This document shows, piece by piece, positions 15,211-22,944 of a stretch of DNA of 27,606 nt. Where the stretch lies: assembly GCA_041738295.1 (NCBI GenBank), contig JBGSQC010000026.1, positions 1 through 27,606 on the forward strand, in the 5' to 3' direction. Position 1 is the first letter of the stretch. Each line of letters begins with the position of its first letter. Source of the stretch: Zhengella sp041738295. Lineage in GTDB: Bacteria; Pseudomonadota; Alphaproteobacteria; Rhizobiales; Rhizobiaceae. Position numbers and translations under genes: made by a program. The notes beneath the pieces are model-generated. The model worked only from the letters and a program-made list of their open reading frames with translations. It was not told where the DNA came from and did not search any database.

Positions 15211-16893
15211 ATGATGAGCGGCTTCAAGACAGATATCGAGATTGCGCGGGCGGCCACCAAACTGCCGATCAATGCAGTGGGCGAGAGGCTCGGCATCCCG
15301 TCGGGTACGCTTTTGCCTTATGGGCATGACAAGGCCAAGCTTCCGGCCGACTACATTGCCTCGCTGAAAGGCCGTCCGGATGGCAAGCTGATCCTGGTGA
15401 CGGCGATCAACCCCACTCCGGCCGGCGAAGGCAAGACGACAACCACGGTCGGCCTTGGCGACGGGCTGAACCGGATCGGCAAGAAGGCGGCCGTCTGCAT
15501 CCGTGAAGCCTCGCTCGGCCCCTGCTTCGGCATGAAGGGCGGGGCGGCCGGCGGCGGCTATGCGCAGGTGGTGCCGATGGAGGACATGAATCTTCATTTC
15601 ACCGGCGATTTCCACGCCATCACCTCTGCCCACAACCTGCTTTCAGCGCTGATCGACAATCACATCTACTGGGGCAACAAGCTCGACATCGACACGCGCC
15701 GGGTTGTCTGGCGGCGCGTCATGGACATGAACGACCGTGCGCTTCGCGAGATCGTGGTGTCGCTTGGCGGTGCTTCCAACGGCTATCCGCGTGAGACCGG
15801 TTTCGACATCACGGTTGCTTCCGAGGTGATGGCGATCCTGTGCCTGGCGGATGATTTTGCTGATCTGGAAAAGCGGCTTGGCGACATCATCGTTGCCTGG
15901 CGGCGTGACAAGACGCCGGTCTATGCCCGCGACCTGCAGGCCGATGGTGCCATGGCCGTGCTGCTGAAGGATGCCATGCAGCCGAACCTCGTGCAGACGC
16001 TGGAGAACAACCCGGCCTTTGTCCATGGCGGCCCCTTTGCCAACATTGCCCATGGCTGCAATTCTCTGGTGGCAACCCGCACGGCGCTGAAGCTGGCAGA
16101 CTATGTGGTGACGGAAGCCGGGTTCGGCGCGGATCTCGGTGCCGAAAAGTTCTTCGACATCAAGTGCCGCAAGGGCGGGCTGAAGCCTTCTGCCGCGGTG
16201 ATCGTGGCGACGATCCGCGCGCTGAAGATGAATGGCGGCGTGAAAAAGGAAGACCTTGGCGCGGAGAATGTTTCGGCCGTGCAGAAGGGCTTTGCCAATC
16301 TTGGCCGGCACATCGAGAACGTGAAGCAGTTCGGCGTTCCGGTGATCGTCGCCATCAACCATTTCGTCTCCGACACCGATGCCGAGATCGACGCCGTGCG
16401 CGCCCATGTGGCGACGCTTGGCGCCGAGGCGGTGCTCTGCCGCCACTGGGCGGAGGGCTCAGCCGGCATCACCGAACTGGCCGAGAAGGTCGTGGCGCTG
16501 GCAGAATCCGGCTCTTCGCAATTTTCCCCGCTTTATCCCGACGAGATGGGCCTGTTCGACAAGATCGATACCATCGTCAAGCGCATCTACCGGGGATCGG
16601 AGGCCATTGCCGACAAGTCCATCCGCGACCAGCTGAAGAAGTGGGAAGCCGACGGCTACGGCCATTTGCCGGTCTGCATGGCCAAGACGCAATATTCCTT
16701 CTCCACCGATCCGAACCTTCGCGGCGCGCCGACCGGCCATGTGGTTCCGGTGCGCGAAGTGCGGCTTTCCGCCGGTGCCGGCTTCGTCGTGGCGATCTGC
16801 GGGGAAATCATGACCATGCCCGGCCTGCCAAAGAAACCGTCGGCCGAAACCATCCGATTCAATGATGCAGGTGAGATTGAAGGCCTGTTCTGA
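15211..16893 (+). CDS. fhs: Formate-tetrahydrofolate ligase
   Basis: This 560-residue cytosolic enzyme joins formate to tetrahydrofolate using ATP, giving 10-formyl-THF for purine synthesis and methylotrophic or one-carbon flux. The P-loop TPAGEGKTTTT begins near residue 69, and family signatures such as KGGAAGGGYAQV and the FVHGGPFANIAHGCNS region are intact. Length is normal for the family. GGGGAGGG stands just before tandem ATGs at 15211 and 15214; either could be used. It is monocistronic, between the terminator at 15148-15186 and a convergent gene. folD is not in the window. Confidence 0.97.
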   Translation: MMSGFKTDIEIARAATKLPINAVGERLGIPSGTLLPYGHDKAKLPADYIASLKGRPDGKLILVTAINPTPAGEGKTTTTVGLGDGLNRIGKKAAVCIREASLGPCFGMKGGAAGGGYAQVVPMEDMNLHFTGDFHAITSAHNLLSALIDNHIYWGNKLDIDTRRVVWRRVMDMNDRALREIVVSLGGASNGYPRETGFDITVASEVMAILCLADDFADLEKRLGDIIVAWRRDKTPVYARDLQADGAMAVLLKDAMQPNLVQTLENNPAFVHGGPFANIAHGCNSLVATRTALKLADYVVTEAGFGADLGAEKFFDIKCRKGGLKPSAAVIVATIRALKMNGGVKKEDLGAENVSAVQKGFANLGRHIENVKQFGVPVIVAINHFVSDTDAEIDAVRAHVATLGAEAVLCRHWAEGSAGITELAEKVVALAESGSSQFSPLYPDEMGLFDKIDTIVKRIYRGSEAIADKSIRDQLKKWEADGYGHLPVCMAKTQYSFSTDPNLRGAPTGHVVPVREVRLSAGAGFVVAICGEIMTMPGLPKKPSAETIRFNDAGEIEGLF

Positions 16894-16971
16894 AACAGGA
16901 AGTTCAGTACGGAATGCCTTTCTCAGGGTGGCGGCGTCATCGGGCGCCGAAACGCCGTCTGGAGGCGTGAA

Positions 16972-18450
16972 TCAGGGCCGGGGCCAGGAGGTCAGCGGTG
17001 TCAGACGGGCAGACTTCTTCACCTGGTGCCTGTCCATGCGGCGCAGGATGCCGGAAAGGAAGCGCGTCGCCTCGGCAATGTAGGGGCCCTTGTTCAACAT
17101 CACGCACTCGGCCCGTTGCCCCATGGCTGCATCGGTGACCTCGGCGCGTGTGGGCAGCCCCTCCTTGACCATGGTTTCCAAGACCTGCGTGGCCCAGATT
17201 ACCGGAATATGTGCGGCCTCGCACAGCCAGAGGATCTCTTCCTGCACCTCGGAGAGGCGCTCGGGTCCGACCTCCATGGCAAGGTCGCCACGCGCAATCA
17301 TCACGCTCGTGGGATTGGTCGCGACGCATTGGGCGATCAGCGATGGCAGGTTCTTCACCGCCAGCGCGGTCTCGATTTTCAGCATGACCGGCATTGGCGG
17401 CAGATCCGGACGCCGCGCTGCCAGTTCCTTGCTGAGACGCGTCACGTCCTGCGGACGCTGGACAAAGGAAAAGCCGACCATGTCGCCGTGGCGGGCAATG
17501 AAGTCGAGATCGACCAGATCCTTGTCGGTCACCGGATCGATCTCAATGGGAACAGCCGGGAAATTGACGCCCTTTTCGGCTTTCAGGCGCACACCCTTCT
17601 CGCGAACGGTGACAGCTTCCAGCGTGACGCTTTCGCTGCCCGTCCCGACCACGCGAGCGCCGATCTTGCCATCGTCGATCCAGACCGCCATGCCAAGCTG
17701 GAGCCGTCTCAACAGTCCTTCGTGGCTGATGGCGACAATCGGCATATCCGACTTTTCGCCGGTCAGTCGCTCCGTCATGACAAAGCGGTCGCCGCGATTT
17801 ATGCGCGGGCCCTTGCCTTCAGAGGCCAGGATGGTCCGGATCTTCGGCCCGCCAATATCCATCACCACCGGGCAATGCCGGCCGGCATTGGCTGCGGCCT
17901 CGCGGACATGGGCCAGCATGTTTTCCCAGACCTCCGGCCCGTCATGGGCACAGTTGATCCGGAAGCAAGACGCGCCGGCCGCGACAAGCGCTGTCGCGAG
18001 GCTAGGCTTTTCGGCTGCTTCGGTGGGCAATGTGACCATCACGCGCGTCCGCCCCGGCCCCGGATGCCCGCCGAACAAAACTGTCTGTGCCTGTCCGATG
18101 CGGTCCGGTCCCTCTTCATAGGATTGTGCCAGTGGCCATGGCGAGGCCGGTGAAACCCCGGTGAGACGGTCGATGGTAGCGTGCAGGGCTGCAAGCGAAG
18201 AAAGGATATGGGCTTCCGACCGTCCAAGCGAAGAGAGCCCGATTCGCGACAAGGCGCCCTGAAGGGTGGTCAGGTCCATGCGGCGAAGCGCCATATAGGC
18301 CGCCAGGTTTTCAAGCCGGGAGGTGTCATCGGGGCCGCCGGTGGCGCTCCACCCGTCGGTAAACGACGCCATCCCGGCGCGCACCGTGGTTTCCACACGA
18401 AGAATCTCTGATCGCAGCGTGGCCAGATCGTCTTGAAGGCCGGTGTTCAT
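16972..18450 (-). CDS. Atypical pyruvate kinase-like protein without the C-terminal domain
   Basis: The product has 492 residues from the ATG at 18450, chosen because AGGAA lies eight bases upstream. The first 130 residues are a helical extension absent from normal pyruvate kinases (ENLAAYMALRRMDLTTLQ). The barrel follows: FRINCAH (163-169), GGPKIRT (200-206), KGVNFPAV (293-300), KIE with the catalytic Lys and metal Glu (358-360), ARGDLAMEVG (386-395), ATQVLETM (420-427) and PTRAEVTDAA (433-442). The usual MLSGETAxG loop is replaced by MLNKGPYIAEA, and the chain stops about 30 residues later, so the regulatory C-terminal domain is missing. It may be a pyruvate kinase isoform or a related phosphotransferase. 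It is convergent with fhs. Confidence 0.85.
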   Translation of the reverse strand: MNTGLQDDLATLRSEILRVETTVRAGMASFTDGWSATGGPDDTSRLENLAAYMALRRMDLTTLQGALSRIGLSSLGRSEAHILSSLAALHATIDRLTGVSPASPWPLAQSYEEGPDRIGQAQTVLFGGHPGPGRTRVMVTLPTEAAEKPSLATALVAAGASCFRINCAHDGPEVWENMLAHVREAAANAGRHCPVVMDIGGPKIRTILASEGKGPRINRGDRFVMTERLTGEKSDMPIVAISHEGLLRRLQLGMAVWIDDGKIGARVVGTGSESVTLEAVTVREKGVRLKAEKGVNFPAVPIEIDPVTDKDLVDLDFIARHGDMVGFSFVQRPQDVTRLSKELAARRPDLPPMPVMLKIETALAVKNLPSLIAQCVATNPTSVMIARGDLAMEVGPERLSEVQEEILWLCEAAHIPVIWATQVLETMVKEGLPTRAEVTDAAMGQRAECVMLNKGPYIAEATRFLSGILRRMDRHQVKKSARLTPLTSWPRP

Positions 18451-18642
18451 GATCGGGTTTCCTTGACTTGAGTTCCCGGACCCTTGGCTAGGCTCCAAAT
18501 GTTGCAGGATGATTTCCGTCGGCAAAGGATTGTACCAAAGCTCCCTGCCATGGCCCGCATGACCTTGTCAGACAGACATGCCGGACACATGTTGTCACGG
18601 TACACCGGTTCATTCCCACCAGATTTCCGGATTGGAACTTCC

Positions 18643-19911
18643 ATGATCATGACGCGCTGGCAATGGGTGGTGCATCAATTGAGCCGGCGGCTCGTGCTGC
18701 GCGCCGCCATCATTTCGCTGCTGTCGCTGGCAAGTGCCTTGGCGGCGATTTTGTTCAAGCCCTATATTCCGGCTGATCTCAGCTTCAAGATTGGCGCAGA
18801 GGCTGTCGATAGCATCCTCGCCATCATCGCGTCCAGCATGCTGGCGGTGATCACCTTTTCACTGTCGACCGTGGTGCAGGCCTACTCGTCGGCAACCAAC
18901 ACCGCCACGCCGCGCGCCATCAGCCTGTTGCAGGATGACACGGCAGTGCAGAACATGCTGTCCACCTTCATCGGCGCCTTCATCTTCAGCCTTGCCGGCA
19001 TCATCCTGCTGAAAACCGGCATCTATGGCGAAGATGGCCGCGTCGTGCTCTTCGTCTTCACCATTGCCGTGCTGGTCACCCTTGTGATGACCTTGCTCCG
19101 ATGGATCGACTATCTGCTGTCGTTCGGCCGCCTCGGCGAGGTGATCTCCAGGGTGGAGGACGCGGCCTGCAAGGCCATGGTGATGCGGCGTGACCAGCCT
19201 TTCCTGGGCGGCATCGAACTGTCTGATCCCGAGAAGGAAATGGAAGCCACGAGCTTTCTCGTCGAAACGGATCGCATCGCCCATGTGCAGCATGTTGACA
19301 TGAAAGCGCTGCAAAAGGCGGCAGGCGAGGAACGCCACATCCATCTTCTCGCCTTGCCCGGCACCTATGTGCATCCGGGCCGCCCGCTGGCACGGGTCAG
19401 CGGAATGCCGGATGACGAAATTTCCAAGGCCATTCGCCAGTCCGTTACGCTTGGCTCGGAACGGTCATTCCAGCAGGACCCGCGATTCGGCCTGATCGCC
19501 ATGGCGGAAATCGCTTCGCGTGCGCTTTCGCCAGCGGTCAATGATCCCGGCACGGCGGTGCAAATCATCAGCCGGGCGGTCAACGTTCTGGCGATCTGGA
19601 GCCGGGGCAGCGGCGACCGTGAGGTCCTGTTTGACAAGGTTCACGTGCCCGCGCTGAAACTTGAGGATCTCTTTGACGATTTCTTCCTGCCGGTCGGGCG
19701 CGATGGCGCAAGTATGGCCGAGGTGCAATTGCGCATCCTGCGTGCGCTCATGGCGTTGAAGGCTCTCGGCGAGCGGGATGATGACCACCGCTATCTGGAC
19801 GCCGTGAAGCGTGAGGCGCAATTTGTGCTCGATCGCAGTTCGAGTGCGCTGAAGGGATCTCCCCTGCTGGAAACAGTGATGAACAAAGCCCGGGAACTGG
19901 CTGCAGGATGA
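18643..19911 (+). CDS. DUF2254 family integral membrane protein
   Basis: The protein has 422 residues from ATG 18643 (MIMTRWQW; the ATG at 18649 is an alternative). Four hydrophobic segments lie in the first 170 residues (near LVLRAAIISLLSLASALAAIL, SILAIIASSMLAVITFSL, FIGAFIFSLAGIILL and VVLFVFTIAVLVTLVMTLL). They are followed by a soluble cytoplasmic region with the family segment QDPRFGLIAMAEIASRALSPAVNDPGTA, typical of DUF2254. Function of this family is unknown; the membrane half resembles small channel-like modules. It is divergent from the pyruvate kinase-like gene across 192 bases in which no confident promoter was seen. Confidence 0.88.
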   Translation: MIMTRWQWVVHQLSRRLVLRAAIISLLSLASALAAILFKPYIPADLSFKIGAEAVDSILAIIASSMLAVITFSLSTVVQAYSSATNTATPRAISLLQDDTAVQNMLSTFIGAFIFSLAGIILLKTGIYGEDGRVVLFVFTIAVLVTLVMTLLRWIDYLLSFGRLGEVISRVEDAACKAMVMRRDQPFLGGIELSDPEKEMEATSFLVETDRIAHVQHVDMKALQKAAGEERHIHLLALPGTYVHPGRPLARVSGMPDDEISKAIRQSVTLGSERSFQQDPRFGLIAMAEIASRALSPAVNDPGTAVQIISRAVNVLAIWSRGSGDREVLFDKVHVPALKLEDLFDDFFLPVGRDGASMAEVQLRILRALMALKALGERDDDHRYLDAVKREAQFVLDRSSSALKGSPLLETVMNKARELAAG

Positions 19912-20017
19912 TGCACGGTGCGAGGCCGGGAGCGCCTGACGAGACACACGCAGGTACAACCACGACGAAAGCTGAAGGTTGAATTGCCCTTTACAAATAC
20001 ACGCTATGGTGTAAATG

Positions 20018-20155
20018 TTGAGTCGGAACGCACCGCACACGCGTTCTGGTGCACAGGCAATCGGGTTTCCCCTGCTTACCCCGGGATCCTGTGTGGTCCG
20101 CGAAAGCGGAACTGGAGGTCCAGGCCATCCGCCCGGCCTGGACCTCCAATTTTTT
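20018..20155 (+). ncRNA. Candidate structured small RNA upstream of trpL
   Basis: Between DUF2254 and trpL lies a non-coding stretch that folds into four consecutive stems. They are GAACGC/GCGTTC (20026-20046); CACAGG/CCTGTG (20052-20093) enclosing CGGG/CCCG; TCCGC-GAAA-GCGGA (20097-20110) with a GNRA loop; and the strong terminator at 20113-20155. A promoter-like TTTACA (19990-19995), 16 bases, TAAATG (20012-20017) precedes it, overlapped by a TACAC-N6-GTGTA dyad (19998-20013) that could be an operator. No convincing coding frame fits. It matches no RNA family I can name. The 5' end is an estimate. Confidence 0.5.
20113..20155 (+). terminator. Strong intrinsic terminator before the trp leader
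   Basis: A perfect 14-base stem, TGGAGGTCCAGGCC / GGCCTGGACCTCCA, with an eight-base loop is followed by ATTTTTT. It ends transcription about 85 bases before trpL. The distance to the DUF2254 stop (over 200 bases) makes it more likely to end a separate RNA than that mRNA. Confidence 0.92.
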
Positions 20156-20205
20156 CATGGCCCGCCCACCTGCGGGGCTTCTGCTGAAAGCTTTGAATCC
20201 GGGCA

Positions 20206-20233
20206 TTGCAAAGCCTTTGTTTTCCCCTTATTG
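20206..20233 (+). promoter_or_regulatory. Candidate trpL promoter
   Basis: TTGCAA (20206-20211), 16 bases and TTATTG (20228-20233) would place the transcription start at about 20240, directly at the trpL ATG. That agrees with my recollection that S. meliloti trpL is transcribed as a leaderless RNA. The -10 is a weak match, so the call rests partly on position. Confidence 0.4.
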
Positions 20234-20240
20234 GACTCCC

Positions 20241-20291
20241 ATGATCATTCATCGCACTCAGTTCCTGGGTTGGTGGCGCGGCAGCAAATAG
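20241..20291 (+). CDS. trpL: trp leader peptide
   Basis: This 16-codon peptide, MIIHRTQFLGWWRGSK, has tandem Trp codons at positions 11-12 and ends in TAG. It lies 118 bases upstream of trpE(G) and is followed by mutually exclusive hairpins, so it is the sensor of a ribosome-mediated attenuator. The S. meliloti peptide differs in sequence and has three Trp, so this is a diverged version. The TAG here is the only TAG used as a natural stop that I found in the window. In S. meliloti the terminated RNA (rnTrpL) and the peptide also act in trans. Confidence 0.8.
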   Translation: MIIHRTQFLGWWRGSK

Positions 20292-20357
20292 CGGCCCGCA
20301 CGCGCATGCGTGTTTGACAGACAATTGGCCGCAACGGGTTCTCCGGGCGGCCTTTTT
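20291..20357 (+). terminator. trp attenuator (antiterminator and terminator)
   Basis: GCGGCC (20291-20296), GGCCGC (20327-20332) and GCGGCC (20347-20352) give two exclusive pairings. The first with the second is the antiterminator, and the second with the third, followed by TTTTT (20353-20357), is the terminator. The first element overlaps the trpL stop codon, so a ribosome finishing the peptide masks it and favours termination, while a ribosome stalled at the Trp codons leaves it free. A further dyad, CACGC/GCGTG, lies between. The released RNA would be about 117 nt, similar to rhizobial rnTrpL. Confidence 0.85.
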
Positions 20358-20409
20358 CTTATGGGGTTCTGCCCGCACTCCCCGAGCGGCGGAACAACGG
20401 AGCGACTGA

Positions 20410-22593
20410 ATGACCCCCACCATCCTGCCCGGCGGCGCGGAAGCCTTTGTCACTGAAGGCGGCATCACCATCTCGCGCACCCGCCATTCAACGCCCTATG
20501 TCGGTGCCATCGATGCCTATGTCGATGCGCTGGACGGACGGCGCGGCGCGGTCTTTTCCTCCAATTATGAGTATCCGGGCCGCTACACGCGCTGGGACAC
20601 GGCTATTGTCGATCCGCCGCTGGTGATCACCGCGCGCGGCCGGGCGATGGAGATCGAGGCGCTGAACAGCCGCGGCGAAGTGATGCTCGCAAAGATCACC
20701 GCTGTGGTGGAAGCGCTGGACGATGTGACGGTGACGGGCAGGCAGGCGCGCAAGACGCTGGTGCAGGTGAGCGAACCGGGCCGCGTGTTCTCCGAGGAGG
20801 AGCGCTCGCGAGTTCCCTCCGTCTTCACCGTTCTGCGCGCTGTCGTGGCGCTTTTCAAGACGCATGAGGATGCCAATCTCGGCCTTTACGGCGCCTTCGG
20901 CTATGACCTCTGCTTCCAGTTTGATCCGGTGACCTTCAAGCTTGACCGCCCCGGCACGCAGCGTGATCTCGTGCTGTTCCTGCCCGACGAAATCCTCGTG
21001 GTTGACCATTATTCGGCGGAAGCCTGGAAGGATCGCTACGAGTTCACCTGCGATGCCTTCGACACCACCGGCGTGGCGCGCGACAGCACGGCTGATCCCT
21101 ATCGCATGTCGGAAGCCGTGCCGCCGCGTGGCGACCACCAGCCCGGCGAATATGCCAAGCTCGTCGACAAGGCCAAGGAGAGCTTCCGGCGCGGCGACCT
21201 GTTCGAAGTCGTTCCCGGCCAGATGTTCTATGAGCGGGTGGAGAGCAAGCCGTCGGAGATTTCGCGTCGGCTGAAGGCGATCAACCCGTCGCCCTATTCC
21301 TTCTTCATCAATCTCGGCGACCAGGAATTCCTGATTGGTGCCTCGCCGGAAATGTTCGTGCGCGTCAACGGGCGGCGCGTCGAGACCTGCCCGATCTCGG
21401 GCACGATCAAGCGCGGCGAGGATGCGATTGCCGACAGCGAACAGATCCTCAAGCTGCTCAACTCCAAGAAGGACGAGAGCGAGCTGACCATGTGTTCTGA
21501 CGTCGACCGCAACGACAAGAGCCGTGTCTGCGAGCCGGGCTCGGTGCGTGTCATCGGGCGGCGCCAGATCGAGATCTATTCGCGCCTCATTCACACGGTT
21601 GACCACATTGAAGGCCGCCTGCGCGAGGACATGGACAGTTTCGATGCCTTCCTCAGCCATGCCTGGGCGGTGACGGTGACCGGCGCGCCCAAGCTCTGGG
21701 CCATGCGCTTCATCGAGAGCCACGAGAAGAGCCCGCGCGCCTGGTATGGCGGGGCCATTGGCATGGTCAATTTCAACGGAGACATGAACACCGGCCTGAC
21801 TCTGCGCACCATCCGCATCCAGAACGGCATCGGCGAGGTGCGCGCCGGCGCCACGCTGCTTTATGATTCCGATCCGGCGGAAGAAGAGGCCGAAACGGAA
21901 CTCAAGGCTTCCGCCATGCTGGCGGCGATCCGCGAGGCGGGCAAGCCCAATGCCTCTGCCACCAGCCGCGCCACGGCGCGCGTGGGCGAAGGGGTGAAGA
22001 TCCTGCTGGTCGACCATGAGGACAGCTTTGTCCACACGCTCGCCAACTATTTCCGCCAGACCGGAGCCACTGTCACCACAGTGCGCACGCCGGTGGCCGA
22101 GGAAGTGTTTGACCGCGTGAACCCCGATCTCGTGGTGCTGTCGCCCGGACCCGGCTCGCCGACTGACTTTGACTGCAAGGCGACCATCACCAAATCCAGG
22201 GCGCGCGACCTGCCGATCTTCGGCGTCTGCCTTGGCCTGCAGGCGCTGGCGGAAGCCTATGGCGGGCAGTTGCGCCAGCTCCATGTGCCGATGCACGGCA
22301 AGCCGTCGCGCATTCGAGTGTCGACGCAGGGCATCATCTTCTCCGGCCTGCCGCGTGAAGTCACGGTCGGTCGCTATCATTCGATCTTTGCCGATCCGGT
22401 CCGTTTGCCGCAGGAGTTTGCCGTGACGGCAGAGACGGAAGACGGTATCGTGATGGCGATCGAACATGAGAGCGAACCGGTGGCAGCGGTGCAGTTCCAT
22501 CCCGAATCGATCATGACGCTGGGCGGCGATGCCGGCATGCGGATGATCGAGAACGTGGTGGCCCATCTGCCTCGCCGCAAGAAGGAGCACTGA
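20410..22593 (+). CDS. trpE(G): Anthranilate synthase, fused TrpE-TrpG
   Basis: This 727-residue cytosolic enzyme makes anthranilate from chorismate and glutamine, the first step of tryptophan synthesis. The TrpE part (about 1-515) has the chorismate-enzyme signatures (SPEMFVRV, PISGTIKRGED, LTMCSDVDRNDKSRVCEPGSV, YGGAIGM). The TrpG glutaminase (about 530-727) has its nucleophile C607 in GVCLGLQ and the H697/E699 pair in QFHPESI. Fusion of the two is characteristic of rhizobia and some relatives. It is controlled by the upstream attenuator and, from known family members, by tryptophan feedback. The long frame on the opposite strand is a GC-rich shadow. Confidence 0.97.
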   Translation: MTPTILPGGAEAFVTEGGITISRTRHSTPYVGAIDAYVDALDGRRGAVFSSNYEYPGRYTRWDTAIVDPPLVITARGRAMEIEALNSRGEVMLAKITAVVEALDDVTVTGRQARKTLVQVSEPGRVFSEEERSRVPSVFTVLRAVVALFKTHEDANLGLYGAFGYDLCFQFDPVTFKLDRPGTQRDLVLFLPDEILVVDHYSAEAWKDRYEFTCDAFDTTGVARDSTADPYRMSEAVPPRGDHQPGEYAKLVDKAKESFRRGDLFEVVPGQMFYERVESKPSEISRRLKAINPSPYSFFINLGDQEFLIGASPEMFVRVNGRRVETCPISGTIKRGEDAIADSEQILKLLNSKKDESELTMCSDVDRNDKSRVCEPGSVRVIGRRQIEIYSRLIHTVDHIEGRLREDMDSFDAFLSHAWAVTVTGAPKLWAMRFIESHEKSPRAWYGGAIGMVNFNGDMNTGLTLRTIRIQNGIGEVRAGATLLYDSDPAEEEAETELKASAMLAAIREAGKPNASATSRATARVGEGVKILLVDHEDSFVHTLANYFRQTGATVTTVRTPVAEEVFDRVNPDLVVLSPGPGSPTDFDCKATITKSRARDLPIFGVCLGLQALAEAYGGQLRQLHVPMHGKPSRIRVSTQGIIFSGLPREVTVGRYHSIFADPVRLPQEFAVTAETEDGIVMAIEHESEPVAAVQFHPESIMTLGGDAGMRMIENVVAHLPRRKKEH

Positions 22594-22596
22594 TCC

Positions 22597-22920
22597 ATGA
22601 AAGCTTCATTCCTCACTGCAAGCATCGTTGCATTGCTGGCCTGTGATCCTGCCTTTGCCGCCGAGGCGGACCTCGCCCATGGCAAGGCGCTGGTGGAGGC
22701 CAATTGCGCGCCCTGCCACGCGACAGGCGCTGAAGGCGACAGCCCGAAAAAGGAAGCCCCGGCCTTTCGCGACCTTTCCAAGCGCTATCCGGTGGATGCG
22801 CTGGAAGAGGCCTTTGCCGAGGGCATCGTGACCGGTCATGAGGGCATGCCGGAATTCGAAGCCTCGCCGCAGCAGATCGACGACATCGTCGCCTATCTCG
22901 GCTCCATCCAGGGGCAGTAA
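22597..22920 (+). CDS. Small c-type cytochrome downstream of trpE(G)
   Basis: The precursor has 107 residues with a signal sequence ending near AFA (about 21). The haem site CAPCH is at 37-41, and the axial ligand is probably M84 in HEGMPEF. LLAC16 within the signal is close to a lipobox, so the mature protein might instead be a lipoprotein; ordinary Sec cleavage seems more likely. AAGGAG lies inside the end of trpE(G), and the gap is three bases, so this cytochrome is probably translated from the attenuated trp transcript. No metabolic link to tryptophan is evident. Confidence 0.88.
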   Translation: MKASFLTASIVALLACDPAFAAEADLAHGKALVEANCAPCHATGAEGDSPKKEAPAFRDLSKRYPVDALEEAFAEGIVTGHEGMPEFEASPQQIDDIVAYLGSIQGQ

Positions 22921-22944
22921 GGCCCGGAAGGGCCTCGCCGGGCC
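22921..22944. terminator. Shared terminator hairpin between convergent genes
   Basis: GGCCCGG / CCGGGCC forms a seven-base stem that occupies the whole 24-base gap between the cytochrome stop and the stop of the minus-strand gene. There is no clear T-run on either strand, so it may act weakly in both directions. Confidence 0.55.

Noticed and set aside
16894..16971. Terminator between fhs and the pyruvate kinase-like gene
   Set aside because: Only short GGCG/CGCC pairings without a T-run are present, too weak to call.
20488..22590. 700-codon open frame on the minus strand opposite trpE(G)
   Set aside because: It mirrors the trpE(G) gene; long antisense frames are usual in GC-rich DNA, and its translation has the low-complexity H/R/A-rich look of a shadow.
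22602..22650. Lipoprotein signal in the small cytochrome (LLAC16)
   Set aside because: The residue before Ala is Leu, off the usual lipobox, and a normal Sec cleavage site AFA follows; kept only as an alternative in the feature text.
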